A stretch of DNA of 64,000 nucleotides from Arthrobacter_H rhombi (GTDB lineage: Bacteria; Actinomycetota; Actinomycetes; Actinomycetales; Micrococcaceae): assembly GCF_039526245.1 (NCBI RefSeq), contig NZ_BAAAIV010000004.1, positions 370,740 to 434,739 on the forward strand. Reading direction: 5' to 3'. Below, in pieces: positions 1 to 9,754 of the stretch. A program made the position numbers and the translations under genes. The notes beneath the pieces were generated by a model. The model searched no databases. It was not told the DNA's origin and saw nothing but the letters and a program-made list of their open reading frames with translations. Each line of letters begins with the position of its first letter. Positions within the stretch are counted from its first letter, which is position 1.

Positions 1-1
1 C

Positions 2-760
2 ACCTGGGAGGCGTTCGTGCACGAGCGCTGGCCCGCCCTCCACGCGGTGATCCTCGGGCACCGCACGCAGACCAATGAGCCACGCCGCTGCGCCACGCTG
101 CTCCCCGCCTTCGGGCTCATTGCCGCCCGGACCGGAAAGCCACTGGCCCTCATCGAGGTCGGCCCCTCCGCCGGACTGTGCCTGCTGCCTGACCTGTACT
201 CCTACCAGTACGACGGCGGCACCCACCTGGGCACCGGGACTCCCCTTCTCCGCTGTGCCACCACGGGCCATCCCCCGCTGCCCACTTCCCTGCCGGAAGT
301 CGCTTCGCGGACCGGGGTCGATCTGAACCCGTTGGATGGCACCGACCCGGAAACCGCCAGGTGGCTCGAGGCACTGGTCTGGCCGGGCCAGGACGAGCGG
401 CTGGCCACCCTGCGCGGCGCACTCGCCACCCTGTCGGCCAGCGGCACCCCGCGTCCCCGCCTCGTCGACGGCGACCTGAATGCACGCGTCGCCGAACTGG
501 TCGCCGAGGTTCCCGCCTCGCACACCGCGGTGGTCTTCCATTCGGCGGTGTTGGCCTACCTGGAGCCCATCGAACGTGCCCGCTTCGCCGCCACGATGGC
601 CACGCTGGACTGCAGCTGGGTCTCGAACGAGAACTTCTTCATGGACGAGGCGGGGGCAACCGTGCCCTCGGCCCACGGCGACCGGTTCACCCTGGCCCTC
701 GATGGCCGCCCGCTGGCCTACACGGGCCAGCATGGGGCCACGCTGGACTGGATCCGCTGA
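2..760 (+). CDS. DUF2332 family protein (5' truncated by window edge)
   Basis: The reading frame is open from base 2, so the true start lies upstream of the window; the GTG at 17 is only the first in-window start codon. The product resembles DUF2332 proteins, a widespread actinobacterial family of unknown function. Visible features are an early acidic/hydrophobic stretch (ALIEVGPSAGL) that resembles the glycine-rich first loop of a Rossmann-type fold, the segment YSYQYDGG, and a later strand (HTAVVFHSAVLAYL) typical of the family. There is no signal peptide or membrane segment in the visible part. It converges on marP with a 19-nt gap. The family assignment is by recognition of these segments; no biochemical role can be given. 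Confidence 0.75.
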   Translation, partial: TWEAFVHERWPALHAVILGHRTQTNEPRRCATLLPAFGLIAARTGKPLALIEVGPSAGLCLLPDLYSYQYDGGTHLGTGTPLLRCATTGHPPLPTSLPEVASRTGVDLNPLDGTDPETARWLEALVWPGQDERLATLRGALATLSASGTPRPRLVDGDLNARVAELVAEVPASHTAVVFHSAVLAYLEPIERARFAATMATLDCSWVSNENFFMDEAGATVPSAHGDRFTLALDGRPLAYTGQHGATLDWIR

Positions 761-779
761 GCGCACCCGCCTGCGGGTC

Positions 780-1967
780 TCAGTGGGCGGAGCAGGCCCC
801 GGTGGACACGGCGTCGGTGTAGCCGGAGGCGTGCTCGACGACGGGGCCGACCTCCTTCAGCGAGAGCGCGTACCCGACGGGGGTGTCGCCCTTGGCCTTG
901 GCGAAGACGACGCCGACCAGCCGGCCGGAGTCATCGAGCAGCGGACCACCCGAGTTGCCCTGCTGGACATCGGCGCCGAGCTGGTAGATCTGCAGGGCCG
1001 AGGCGTCGGCGCCGTAGATGTTCTGCACGGAGACCGTACGCAGGGACTGCACCACGGCCCCCTTGGCCTGGAAGGGCCCGCCCGCGGGGTAGCCCATGAA
1101 CGTGGCCCGGTCCCCGGTGGAGAGGTCCTGGCCCACAGGGATGGGATTCAGGTCCAGGCCGTCGACGGCGAGTACCGCGAGGTCGTGGGACGCGTCGAAG
1201 TGCACCACGCGGGCCGGCAGGGCCCGGCCGTCTGGGGTGTTCACCACGGGTTCGGAGATCCCGGAGACGACGTGCGCGTTGGTCACCACGCGGTCCTGGG
1301 CGGCCACGAACCCGCTGCCGGTCTGGTTGACCCCACAGGCGAACGCCGTCCCGGTGATCTTGAGCACCGCCTGCGACCTGTTCTGCGTGGCCTCCGTCGC
1401 CGGTCCCTCCTGGGTCGGCGTCGCCTCCGGCACGGGGGCGAAGGGTTCGATGAGGTCGGGGATGCTCTGGCCCATGACCACCGAGCGTGCCTTGGCCATG
1501 GCCGCCGCGACCGGGTCGGGGGTGGCCTTGCCGATGGCCGAGATGACCTTCGACGAGGCGATCTGCTGGGAGAGGAAGGGCAGGCCCATGGTCGCTGCAG
1601 AGAAGGCGATCGCGGAGATCACCAGGGCCGCCACGGCGACGTTGACGATCCCGCCCAGCAGCCGGTCGAAGGACTTGATGACCGGGAAATTCAGCATCAT
1701 GCGGATGCGGTTGCCGATCGCCACGCCGATGGCGTGACCGAGGATGACCAGGACGACGGCGGTGGCAATGACCCAGAACACGCGCCATCCGGCGCTGGAG
1801 ACCCAGCCGGAGACGAAGGGGATGGCATAGAAGCTGGCCACACCGCCGGCAATGAGACCGGCCACTCCGCCCAAGGTGACGAAGAACCCCTTGCGCAGGC
1901 CGGAAACCAGGAACGCAACGAACGACAACAGCAGCAGGATGTCGAGCCAGCTGAACCCGAAAATCAC
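780..1967 (-). CDS. marP: MarP-like membrane serine protease (CvpA domain plus trypsin-like domain)
   Basis: This is an integral membrane serine protease of the MarP type (Rv3671c in Mycobacterium tuberculosis), a family linked to acid and oxidative stress resistance by cell-wall substrate cleavage. The N-terminal half holds about four hydrophobic helices with a CvpA-like pattern (FGFSWLDILLLL, GLRKGFFVTLGG). The C-terminal half is a chymotrypsin-fold protease with the triad in TNAHVV (His), ASHDLAVL (Asp) and QGNSGGP (Ser). Two cysteines (FACGVN, GACS) could form the disulfide known in MarP. I place the start at the GTG at 1967 because GGAG lies six bases before it; an upstream in-frame ATG at 2030 adds a hydrophilic tail with no ribosome site. 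It is divergent from crp. Confidence 0.88.
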   Translation of the reverse strand: MIFGFSWLDILLLLSFVAFLVSGLRKGFFVTLGGVAGLIAGGVASFYAIPFVSGWVSSAGWRVFWVIATAVVLVILGHAIGVAIGNRIRMMLNFPVIKSFDRLLGGIVNVAVAALVISAIAFSAATMGLPFLSQQIASSKVISAIGKATPDPVAAAMAKARSVVMGQSIPDLIEPFAPVPEATPTQEGPATEATQNRSQAVLKITGTAFACGVNQTGSGFVAAQDRVVTNAHVVSGISEPVVNTPDGRALPARVVHFDASHDLAVLAVDGLDLNPIPVGQDLSTGDRATFMGYPAGGPFQAKGAVVQSLRTVSVQNIYGADASALQIYQLGADVQQGNSGGPLLDDSGRLVGVVFAKAKGDTPVGYALSLKEVGPVVEHASGYTDAVSTGACSAH

Positions 1968-2100
1968 CAAAAACTCCAACCCGTTGCGTCCAAGCGTGGC
2001 GGCATTCCGGTGTGCACCGGGCGCCCGCACCGCCCCCTCAGTCTACGGGCACGCCCGGACCGGATTTTGGTGCTGAGGGCTGAAAACGTGCCACTATCGT

Positions 2101-2116
2101 TGTGGAAGGTGTCACA
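2101..2116. promoter_or_regulatory. Predicted Crp-binding site upstream of crp
   Basis: The 16-mer TGTGGAAGGTGTCACA matches the Crp consensus TGTGA-N6-TCACA at nine of ten defined positions. It lies 56 bp before the crp start and between the divergent marP and crp genes, so it could mediate autoregulation and perhaps control of marP. This is inference from the motif alone. Confidence 0.6.
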
Positions 2117-2172
2117 TCGTCTCTGACTACGGCACAATAAGACCAGCGCCAACATACTTAACAGGAGAATTC

Positions 2173-2850
2173 ATGGACATCGAGGTACTGCGCCGGGCAC
2201 CACTGTTTACGACGCTCAGCGACGAGGTCTTCTCGGCCTTGACCGAGGAACTGACCGAGGTCGATCTGTCGCGCGGGGCATCTGTGTTCCGCGAGGGTGA
2301 TCAGGGAGACCAGCTCTACTTCATCGTTTCGGGCAAGATCAAGCTCGGACGTACGGCCCCCGACGGCCGCGAGAACCTGCTGGCCGTGCTCGGCCCGGGC
2401 GAGCTTTTCGGCGAGATGGCCCTGTTCGATCCGAGCCCGCGCAACGCCACGGCCACTGCGGTGTCCGAGACCCGTCTGGCCGGACTGCGCCACGAGAACC
2501 TGCGCAAGGTCCTCAAGACCTCACCCGAGGTTTCGGTGCAGCTGCTCCAGGCCCTGGCGCGCCGCCTGCGTCGCACCAACGAGTCGCTGGCCGACCTCGT
2601 TTTCTCCGACGTTCCCGGCCGCGTGGCCAAGGCCCTGCTGGACCTGGCCGACCGTTTCGGCCGTCCGGCCACCGACGGCGTCCTGGTCGCGCACGAGCTC
2701 ACCCAGGAGGAGCTGGCCCAGCTGGTCGGCGCTTCCCGCGAGACCGTGAACAAGGCACTCGCTGAATTCGTCCAGCGCGGCTGGCTGCGCCTGGAAGCGC
2801 GAGCCGTCGTCATCTTGGACATCCAGCGTCTGCGCCAGCGCTCCCGCTAA
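2173..2850 (+). CDS. crp: Crp/Fnr family transcriptional regulator
   Basis: This is a cyclic-nucleotide-responsive activator/repressor of 225 residues, the usual length for actinobacterial Crp (GlxR/Rv3676 group). Residues roughly 10-125 form the cyclic-nucleotide-binding beta roll with the phosphate-binding segment FGEMALFDPSPRNATATA (Glu and Arg present). Residues about 175-205 form the winged helix-turn-helix (LTQEELAQLVGASRETVNKAL). The start ATG is preceded by AGGAG at good spacing. A near-perfect Crp operator lies just upstream (2101-2116) and a strong hairpin terminator follows. Its synteny with marP, RidA, DUF4177, a class A PBP and a phosphoesterase matches the mycobacterial crp region. 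Confidence 0.95.
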   Translation: MDIEVLRRAPLFTTLSDEVFSALTEELTEVDLSRGASVFREGDQGDQLYFIVSGKIKLGRTAPDGRENLLAVLGPGELFGEMALFDPSPRNATATAVSETRLAGLRHENLRKVLKTSPEVSVQLLQALARRLRRTNESLADLVFSDVPGRVAKALLDLADRFGRPATDGVLVAHELTQEELAQLVGASRETVNKALAEFVQRGWLRLEARAVVILDIQRLRQRSR

Positions 2851-2886
2851 GGCTGATCGGCAGTACCGGGCACGCCCGGAATGCCC

Positions 2887-2948
2887 AACGACCCCCGTCC
2901 CACCGGTTCCGCCACTCTGGCGGACGCCCGGCGACGGGGGTCGTTTTA
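2887..2948 (+). terminator. Rho-independent terminator of crp
   Basis: A perfect 13-bp inverted repeat (AACGACCCCCGTC at 2887-2899, its complement at 2933-2945) encloses a smaller hairpin (TCCGCC/GGCGGA) and is followed by TTTTAT. It lies 36 bp after the crp stop. The stem is A-rich on its outer 5' side, so it may also act on the converging NUDIX transcript. Confidence 0.85.
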
Positions 2949-2981
2949 TGTCTTGGCTGGTGCTATCGGGAAGCAGCGGAC

Positions 2982-3986
2982 TCAGCGGCCGCGTGCGGCG
3001 GCACCACCCTCGGAGGCGGTGCTGATGCTCACGTCGAGGTAGTAGGAGCCATCCACGGAGACCAGCTTGGGGTGGTAGGACTTCACGGGGCGGCGGTGCG
3101 AAAGGTAGGCGACACACCCGCGGGTGGTTGCCATCTTCTCGAGGATGAATTCCACCGCCGGAGTGGTGATCCGACTCAGGTCCAATCCCCGGGTGTCGTC
3201 TTGGCCGACTTCGTCCCCCAAGACGGTGCGGCTGCGATCCTCCAGCACCCCGGCTGCGGACTTCCAGCCGGCCCAGACTCCCTTGCCGCGCAGGAGGGAT
3301 GCCTCCTGCTGCGGAGGCAGGGCCGCCGCGAAATAGCGAGTATCGAACCGCCGATGAGCGAAATCAGGGCTGATCCAGTGCGACAGTGGCCGCAACAGGT
3401 CGGTGCGCAGCCCGAGGCCGCGTTTGGCCAGCATGGCAGTGAATCCAATGTCCTGGCCGGCCACGTCCTCACGCACCTGCATCCATTCCTCGGTCGTGCA
3501 GTTCTCGACAATGGAGAGCTCGTCGGCCCCCGCCAGGAGGATGCCGGTCTCTTCGAACAGCTCACGCACGGCACAGACGATATGGCTCCGGGCGATGCGG
3601 TGGTCCAGGACGCCGAGGCGTTCGGCCCACCAACCGACGGACGGTCCGAACCACCCCGTGAGGTCTTCGTCTTCCGCCTCGAAGCTGCCGCCCGGGAAGG
3701 CCACCGTGCCCAGCGGGGAACCGCCGGGGCGGTATCCCAAGTACGTTTGGACGCCGTCTGGGGAGTCCCTCAGCAGGACGACGGACGAGGCCTTGCGCGC
3801 TGCCCGGGGCGCCCGGGTACCGAACGTCGTCCAGCTTTCCGCCGCCCCGGTCTGGGACGGCGGAAGCGGGAAGAGGCGGCGCAACATGCCCGTGCGGGGC
3901 AGGTCGGCTCCTTCGGGCCGGGGTCCGCCCCCGGTGCCCGAGACGGCGCCGACGCACGGGCGCGGCGAATCAGCTGAATTCGGCAA
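2982..3986 (-). CDS. NUDIX hydrolase with interrupted Nudix box
   Basis: This is a NUDIX pyrophosphohydrolase of 334 residues. The N-terminal half of the box (FPGGSFEAED) and the catalytic half (CAVRELFEETGILL) are separated by about 45 residues containing a Trp-rich stretch (GWFGPSVGWWAERLG). An insertion inside the Nudix box is a known trait of NUDT19-like/coenzyme A diphosphatase relatives, so a CoA- or acyl-CoA-type substrate is possible but not shown. The last ~60 residues (HRRPVKSYHPKLV) have no motif I recognise. The ATG at 3986 overlaps the ridA stop by 17 nt, indicating coupled translation; the first ~30 residues are low-complexity and an inner Met (MLRRLF) could be the real start. 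Confidence 0.82.
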   Translation of the reverse strand: MPNSADSPRPCVGAVSGTGGGPRPEGADLPRTGMLRRLFPLPPSQTGAAESWTTFGTRAPRAARKASSVVLLRDSPDGVQTYLGYRPGGSPLGTVAFPGGSFEAEDEDLTGWFGPSVGWWAERLGVLDHRIARSHIVCAVRELFEETGILLAGADELSIVENCTTEEWMQVREDVAGQDIGFTAMLAKRGLGLRTDLLRPLSHWISPDFAHRRFDTRYFAAALPPQQEASLLRGKGVWAGWKSAAGVLEDRSRTVLGDEVGQDDTRGLDLSRITTPAVEFILEKMATTRGCVAYLSHRRPVKSYHPKLVSVDGSYYLDVSISTASEGGAAARGR

Positions 3987-4449
3987 TCAGTTCTACTTCC
4001 ACCGCGGCGTCCAGCGGCAACGCCGCCACGCCGACAGCCGAACGGGCGTGGATGCCCGCGTCGCCAAAGACCTGGCCCAGGAGCTCCGAGGCACCATTCA
4101 CCACGCCCGGCTGTCCCGTGAAGGAGGGATCGGAGGAGACAAATCCCACGACCTTCACGATGCGGGTGACGCGGTCCAGATCCCCGACCATGGACTTCAC
4201 GACGGCCATGGCATTGAGCACGGCAATGGCAGCCTGTTCCTTGGCCTGGTCGGCGTCCACCTGGGCGCCGACCTTTCCGGTGACTGTGAGTTCGCCATTA
4301 ATGAACGGCAGCTGCCCCGAGGTGTGCACGAGGTTGCCGGTAATCACTGCCGGCACATAGGCAGCGACGGGCTTGGCCACCTGTGGCAGCGACAACCCGA
4401 GGTCGGCCAATCGCTGTTCGACGGCTGATGAAGGCTGGTTTTCCACCAT
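3970..4449 (-). CDS. ridA: RidA family protein (enamine/imine deaminase)
   Basis: Members of the RidA (YjgF/YER057c/UK114) family hydrolyse reactive 2-aminoacrylate-type enamines/imines in the cytoplasm. The 159-residue protein shows the family pattern: HTSGQLPFINGEL near residue 40, the central QAAIAVLNAM helix, and the C-terminal ARSAVGVAALPLDAAVEVELIA, where the Arg corresponds to the catalytic arginine of RidA. It is slightly longer than enteric RidA (128 residues) because of an N-terminal extension, as is usual for the actinobacterial subgroup. It sits between DUF4177 and the NUDIX gene in one leftward operon. The start ATG is preceded by AGGA-type sequence (GAAAGGACC). Confidence 0.9.
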   Translation of the reverse strand: MVENQPSSAVEQRLADLGLSLPQVAKPVAAYVPAVITGNLVHTSGQLPFINGELTVTGKVGAQVDADQAKEQAAIAVLNAMAVVKSMVGDLDRVTRIVKVVGFVSSDPSFTGQPGVVNGASELLGQVFGDAGIHARSAVGVAALPLDAAVEVELIAEFS

Positions 4450-4467
4450 TTCCAGGGTCCTTTCCTG

Positions 4468-4623
4468 CTACTGCTTGGGACGCTTGAGGTAGGCCACCGG
4501 AGCATTCCCATCGGGCCCGGAGATGACGGTGACGAGCTCCCAGCCGTCGTCTCCCCACTGGTCCAGGATCTGCTTCGTGGCATGGATTATGAGCGGTAAA
4601 GTCGCGTACTCCCATTTCGTCAT
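4468..4623 (-). CDS. DUF4177 domain small protein
   Basis: A 51-residue protein beginning TKWEYATLPL and containing the DUF4177 signature of a Trp-rich first strand, then LDQWGDDGWELVTV and a final basic strand ending LKRPKQ. The family is found beside RidA in many actinobacteria and has no assigned function. A longer in-frame open frame exists upstream, but the ATG at 4623 is favoured because a TAACGT -10 element sits exactly 7 nt before it, which predicts a leaderless transcript, and because the added residues would overlap the divergent penicillin-binding protein gene. Confidence 0.85.
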   Translation of the reverse strand: MTKWEYATLPLIIHATKQILDQWGDDGWELVTVISGPDGNAPVAYLKRPKQ

Positions 4624-4630
4624 ACCGGAT

Positions 4631-4636
4631 ACGTTA
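4631..4636 (-). promoter_or_regulatory. -10 element TAACGT, leaderless promoter for DUF4177
   Basis: TAACGT on the minus strand lies 7 nt before the ATG at 4623, so transcription would begin at the start codon. It overlaps the left arm of the inverted repeat at 4634-4650. Confidence 0.6.
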
Positions 4637-4650
4637 GCCGCTCCGGCTAA
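4634..4650. repeat. Inverted repeat TTAGCCG-CTC-CGGCTAA between divergent promoters
   Basis: A perfect 7-bp inverted repeat with a 3-bp centre lies in the 37-bp gap between the DUF4177 and penicillin-binding protein starts. Each arm overlaps one of the two divergent -10 hexamers. It could be an operator or simply the result of the symmetric promoter arrangement. Confidence 0.6.
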
Positions 4651-4653
4651 ACT
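4648..4653 (+). promoter_or_regulatory. -10 element TAAACT, leaderless promoter for the PBP gene
   Basis: TAAACT is followed by 7 nt and then the ATG at 4661. There is no Shine-Dalgarno sequence, so a leaderless mRNA is predicted. Confidence 0.6.
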
Positions 4654-4660
4654 GGTCGGC

Positions 4661-6826
4661 ATGGCGTCTCGAAAGTCCCCCTTCTTTAACACCGCAACCA
4701 CCCTCGGCAAGATCGTGGCCTTCTTCGGGGTCAGCGCGCTTTGCGGCGTCCTGGCCGCTGGAATGCTGATCCCTGCCGCGTCTGTGGCCGGTTCCTCCGC
4801 CGCGATCGGGATGGATTTCTTCGATGCGCTGCCGGCGGAGTTGAAGCAGGAACCGCTCTCCCAACCCTCCAAGGTGGTGGCCAAGGACGGAACCCAGCTG
4901 GCGACCTTCTATGCCGAGAACCGGACGCCTGTCCCGATCGACAAGATCTCCAAGGACATGCAGAACGCAATCGTCTCCATCGAGGATGAGCGCTTCTACA
5001 AGCACAACGGCGTGGACCTCCGCGGTATTGCGCGCGCTGCCGCCCACAACCTCACCAGCTCCTCACAGCAGGGTGCCTCGACGTTGACCCAGCAGTACGT
5101 CAACAACGTGCTCATCAATTCCGCTTTCCTCAAGGGCGCTGACAAGTCCGACATCACCTACTCGGGCACGAAGAACATGGCCGACAAGCTGCGCGAGGCC
5201 AAGCTGGCGATCTCGGTGGAGAAGGAATTCACCAAGAAGGAGATCCTGCAGGGGTACCTGAACCTCGTGTTGTTCTCCGGGACCACCTATGGTGTCGAGG
5301 CGGCAGCGCAGCGTTACTTCTCGGTCCACGCCAAGGACCTGAACGTCCAGCAGTCGGCCATGCTCGCCGGCATGGTCCAACGACCTAACACCTTCGACCC
5401 GATCAAGAACCCGGAGCTGACGCTCAAGCGGCGCAACACCGTCTTGGCCGCCATGCTCAAGACGAAGTCGATTAGCCAGGCCCAGTACGACAAGGCAGTG
5501 AAAACCAAACTCGGCCTGAAGGTCAAGAACCTGAAGTCCGGGTGCGTCGCCGCGAGCACGGCCAACTACTTCTGCGACTACGTCGCCCACGCGATCTTGA
5601 AGGATCCCGCCTACGGCAAGACCCAGGCCGAGCGGGAAAACCTCCTATACCGCGGCGGACTGACCATCAAGACCACGCTGGATCCCCGCCTGCAGAAGCA
5701 AGCGGAGAAGCAGACGCCGAAGATCATTCCGGCTGACGACTCCTCGAACATGGGCTCGGCCATCGTCACCGTCGAACCCGGGACCGGCAACATCCTGGCC
5801 ATGGCGCAGAACAAGAAGTACGGCTCCGAGCCGGACAACAACGCATACACCACCTACAACTTCAACGTGGCCCGCGACATGGGCGGGACCAACGGCTTCC
5901 AGGGCGGTTCGACGATGAAGCCCTACACGGCCATCGCCTGGCTGGAGGACGGCCGGAAGATGTCGGATATCGTGGACGCGGGCGCCCGCAACTACGGTGG
6001 CCCGAACTACCACTGGAAGACCTCCTGCTCGCCCAAGGGATACGTGACGGTGGGCAACCCTGGTTACAACCCCAAGAACTTCGACAAGGGCTTCTACAAG
6101 CGCATGACGGTCGACAAGGGCTTGTACTGGTCCATCAACACGGCCACGGTCAAGGAAGCCTCCGAACTGGATCTGTGCAAGATCGCCGACGTCACCAAAC
6201 GCGCGGGCCTGCTCGATGCCAGCACCGGGAAGCCCATGTCCGGGCTCAACCCATCCTTCGTCCTCGGCTCGGAGCCGATCACCCCGCTGGCCCAGGCCAC
6301 GGCGTTTGCGACCTTCGCCAACAAGGGCGAGTACTGCGAGAACCGCGCACTGGAATCCGTGACCGACTCCGCAGGCAACTCCTACAAGGTCCCGGCCGTC
6401 TCGTGTGAGCAAGTCATCGAGCCGGGAGTTATCGACCAACTGAACGGCACCTTGACGAAGATCGCCGGCCAGCGCGTGGCCAAGGGCAGCATCAGCCAGC
6501 CGATCGGTGGCAAGACCGGCACCACCAACGGGGCCTCGTCCACCTGGTTCGTCGGCTACACCACCGGCATGGCCACTGCGGCCTGGACCGGACGGTTCGA
6601 TGGCAATGCGAACATCTTCAATGTGCCCGTCAATGGCAAGAGCTATGCCAACCCGGATTCCTCCACGTTCGCTTCGCCGCTGTGGATGAACTACATGAAG
6701 AACGTCATCGACTACTACCCGGCCGAAAGCCTGGGCAAGGCAAAGTCGTCTTCTGATTCGAGTGGTTCCACCTCCGGTGACGGCTCGACGAACGACAACG
6801 GCAATAATGGTGGCAACGGACAGTAA
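4661..6826 (+). CDS. ponA: Class A penicillin-binding protein (glycosyltransferase-transpeptidase)
   Basis: This bifunctional peptidoglycan synthase (721 residues) polymerises glycan strands and cross-links stem peptides outside the membrane. A short cytoplasmic tail and one membrane helix (IVAFFGVSALCGVLAAGMLI) precede the GT51 domain, with catalytic Glu at about residue 107 (SIEDERFYKH) and the GASTLTQQYV motif. The transpeptidase domain carries SxxK (GGSTMKPYT, Ser about 417), SxN (WSINT) and KTG (GKTGTTNGASSTWF, about 616). The C-terminus is a Ser/Gly/Asn-rich tail, with no PASTA domain. It is the counterpart of mycobacterial ponA2 in an equivalent gene neighbourhood. The ATG at 4661 is chosen from the leaderless promoter; upstream in-frame codons overlap DUF4177. 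Confidence 0.95.
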   Translation: MASRKSPFFNTATTLGKIVAFFGVSALCGVLAAGMLIPAASVAGSSAAIGMDFFDALPAELKQEPLSQPSKVVAKDGTQLATFYAENRTPVPIDKISKDMQNAIVSIEDERFYKHNGVDLRGIARAAAHNLTSSSQQGASTLTQQYVNNVLINSAFLKGADKSDITYSGTKNMADKLREAKLAISVEKEFTKKEILQGYLNLVLFSGTTYGVEAAAQRYFSVHAKDLNVQQSAMLAGMVQRPNTFDPIKNPELTLKRRNTVLAAMLKTKSISQAQYDKAVKTKLGLKVKNLKSGCVAASTANYFCDYVAHAILKDPAYGKTQAERENLLYRGGLTIKTTLDPRLQKQAEKQTPKIIPADDSSNMGSAIVTVEPGTGNILAMAQNKKYGSEPDNNAYTTYNFNVARDMGGTNGFQGGSTMKPYTAIAWLEDGRKMSDIVDAGARNYGGPNYHWKTSCSPKGYVTVGNPGYNPKNFDKGFYKRMTVDKGLYWSINTATVKEASELDLCKIADVTKRAGLLDASTGKPMSGLNPSFVLGSEPITPLAQATAFATFANKGEYCENRALESVTDSAGNSYKVPAVSCEQVIEPGVIDQLNGTLTKIAGQRVAKGSISQPIGGKTGTTNGASSTWFVGYTTGMATAAWTGRFDGNANIFNVPVNGKSYANPDSSTFASPLWMNYMKNVIDYYPAESLGKAKSSSDSSGSTSGDGSTNDNGNNGGNGQ

Positions 6827-6855
6827 CGGCACCATCTAAGGAGAGCACCGCGCCC

Positions 6856-7809
6856 ATGGCCGACACTCGGGAAATCATGCAGTCCATCAAACGAGCCGCC
6901 CCCGTGGTGGGGGCGGGTGCCGGGGCCTTGGCGGCCCTCGGTGGCGTCGCCGTGGGGTACGGCATGATGGAACGCAATGCGTTCACCATCCGCCACGAAA
7001 CGGTGCCGATCCTGCCTCCGGGGTTTGCCGACATGCGGGTGCTCCACCTCTCGGACATCCACATGGTCCCGGGGCAGCAAGCGAAGAAACACTGGCTGGA
7101 ATCGTTGGCGGACCTACGCCCCGACCTGGTCGTGAACACCGGCGACAACCTCAGCCACCGCCAGGCCGTCCCGGAACTGTTGGAGGCGCTCCGCCCACTG
7201 ATGGACTTCCCGGGTGTCTTCGTCCCGGGCTCGAATTGCTACTACTCCCCCCGTTTCAAGAACCCGCTGCGCTACCTGACAGGCCGCCGGGGAAAGTCAG
7301 GAGATCTTGCCCAACGCGAGCTGCCGTGGCGGGATATGCATGCCGCCTTCGGTGCCGCCGGATGGGTCAACCTGACCAACCGGGCCATTTCCACTACCCA
7401 CCACGGCCTGCGACTGGACTTCTCGGGCGTGGACGATCCCCATCTGAACCTCGATCAGTTCGCCGGCTGGCCGGCCGGATCATCCACGGGACAGGAAGCC
7501 CCGAATCTGCGGATCGGGGTGGCCCATGCCCCCTACCAGCGGGTGCTGGACGAGTTCACGGGCACGGGAGCCGACATCATCTTCGCCGGGCACACCCATG
7601 GCGGACAGATCTGCATTCCGGGGTACGGAGCCCTCGTCACCAACTGTGACCTTCCGGCCTGGCGTGCACGCGGTCTCACCGATTGGGAATATGCAGGCAG
7701 GACCTCGCCCCTGCAGGTCTCTGCCGGAATCGGGACCTCACGATTCGCCCCCGTGCGCATCGCCTGCCCGCCCGAGGCTGTCGTCGTCACCCTCACCAGC
7801 CGGAGTTGA
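6856..7809 (+). CDS. Membrane-anchored metallophosphoesterase (YkuE-like)
   Basis: A calcineurin-like phosphoesterase of 317 residues with an N-terminal hydrophobic anchor (VVGAGAGALAALGGVAVGYGM). Metal-binding motifs are present: LSDIHM (about residue 66), NTGDNLSHR (about 96), VPGSNCYYSP in place of the common GNH, and FAGHTHGGQ (about 245). The replacement of GNH by GSNC is seen in actinobacterial members as far as I recall, so activity may still be retained. AAGGAG lies upstream of the ATG. The gene follows the PBP gene by 29 nt, as ponA2 is followed by Rv3683 in mycobacteria, which suggests a cell-envelope lipid or nucleotide substrate. The true substrate is unknown. Confidence 0.88.
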   Translation: MADTREIMQSIKRAAPVVGAGAGALAALGGVAVGYGMMERNAFTIRHETVPILPPGFADMRVLHLSDIHMVPGQQAKKHWLESLADLRPDLVVNTGDNLSHRQAVPELLEALRPLMDFPGVFVPGSNCYYSPRFKNPLRYLTGRRGKSGDLAQRELPWRDMHAAFGAAGWVNLTNRAISTTHHGLRLDFSGVDDPHLNLDQFAGWPAGSSTGQEAPNLRIGVAHAPYQRVLDEFTGTGADIIFAGHTHGGQICIPGYGALVTNCDLPAWRARGLTDWEYAGRTSPLQVSAGIGTSRFAPVRIACPPEAVVVTLTSRS

Positions 7810-7829
7810 AATCAGCCCCCACGGGGCGA

Positions 7830-7859
7830 TTGGTGGATCCCAACCGGTAGCTGTAGCCT
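7830..7859 (+). promoter_or_regulatory. Candidate promoter of the ABC exporter operon
   Basis: TTGGTG (7830-7835) and TAGCCT (7854-7859) are separated by 18 bp, about 48 bp before the predicted GTG start at 7907. A weak match, offered as a candidate only. Confidence 0.35.
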
Positions 7860-7906
7860 ATGTTTTGATTGCTTGAGGCAAACACAACAGAATGAGGACG
7901 CCCGCC

Positions 7907-9750
<1,844 letters not shown>

Positions 9751-9754
<4 letters not shown>

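Noticed and set aside
480..2126. Plus-strand frame of 548 codons opposite marP
   Set aside because: It is antisense to a complete protease with catalytic triad and has no family-like segments.
7813..7827. CCCC-N3-GGGG hairpin after the phosphoesterase gene as a terminator
   Set aside because: The stem is only about 5 bp and no T tract follows.
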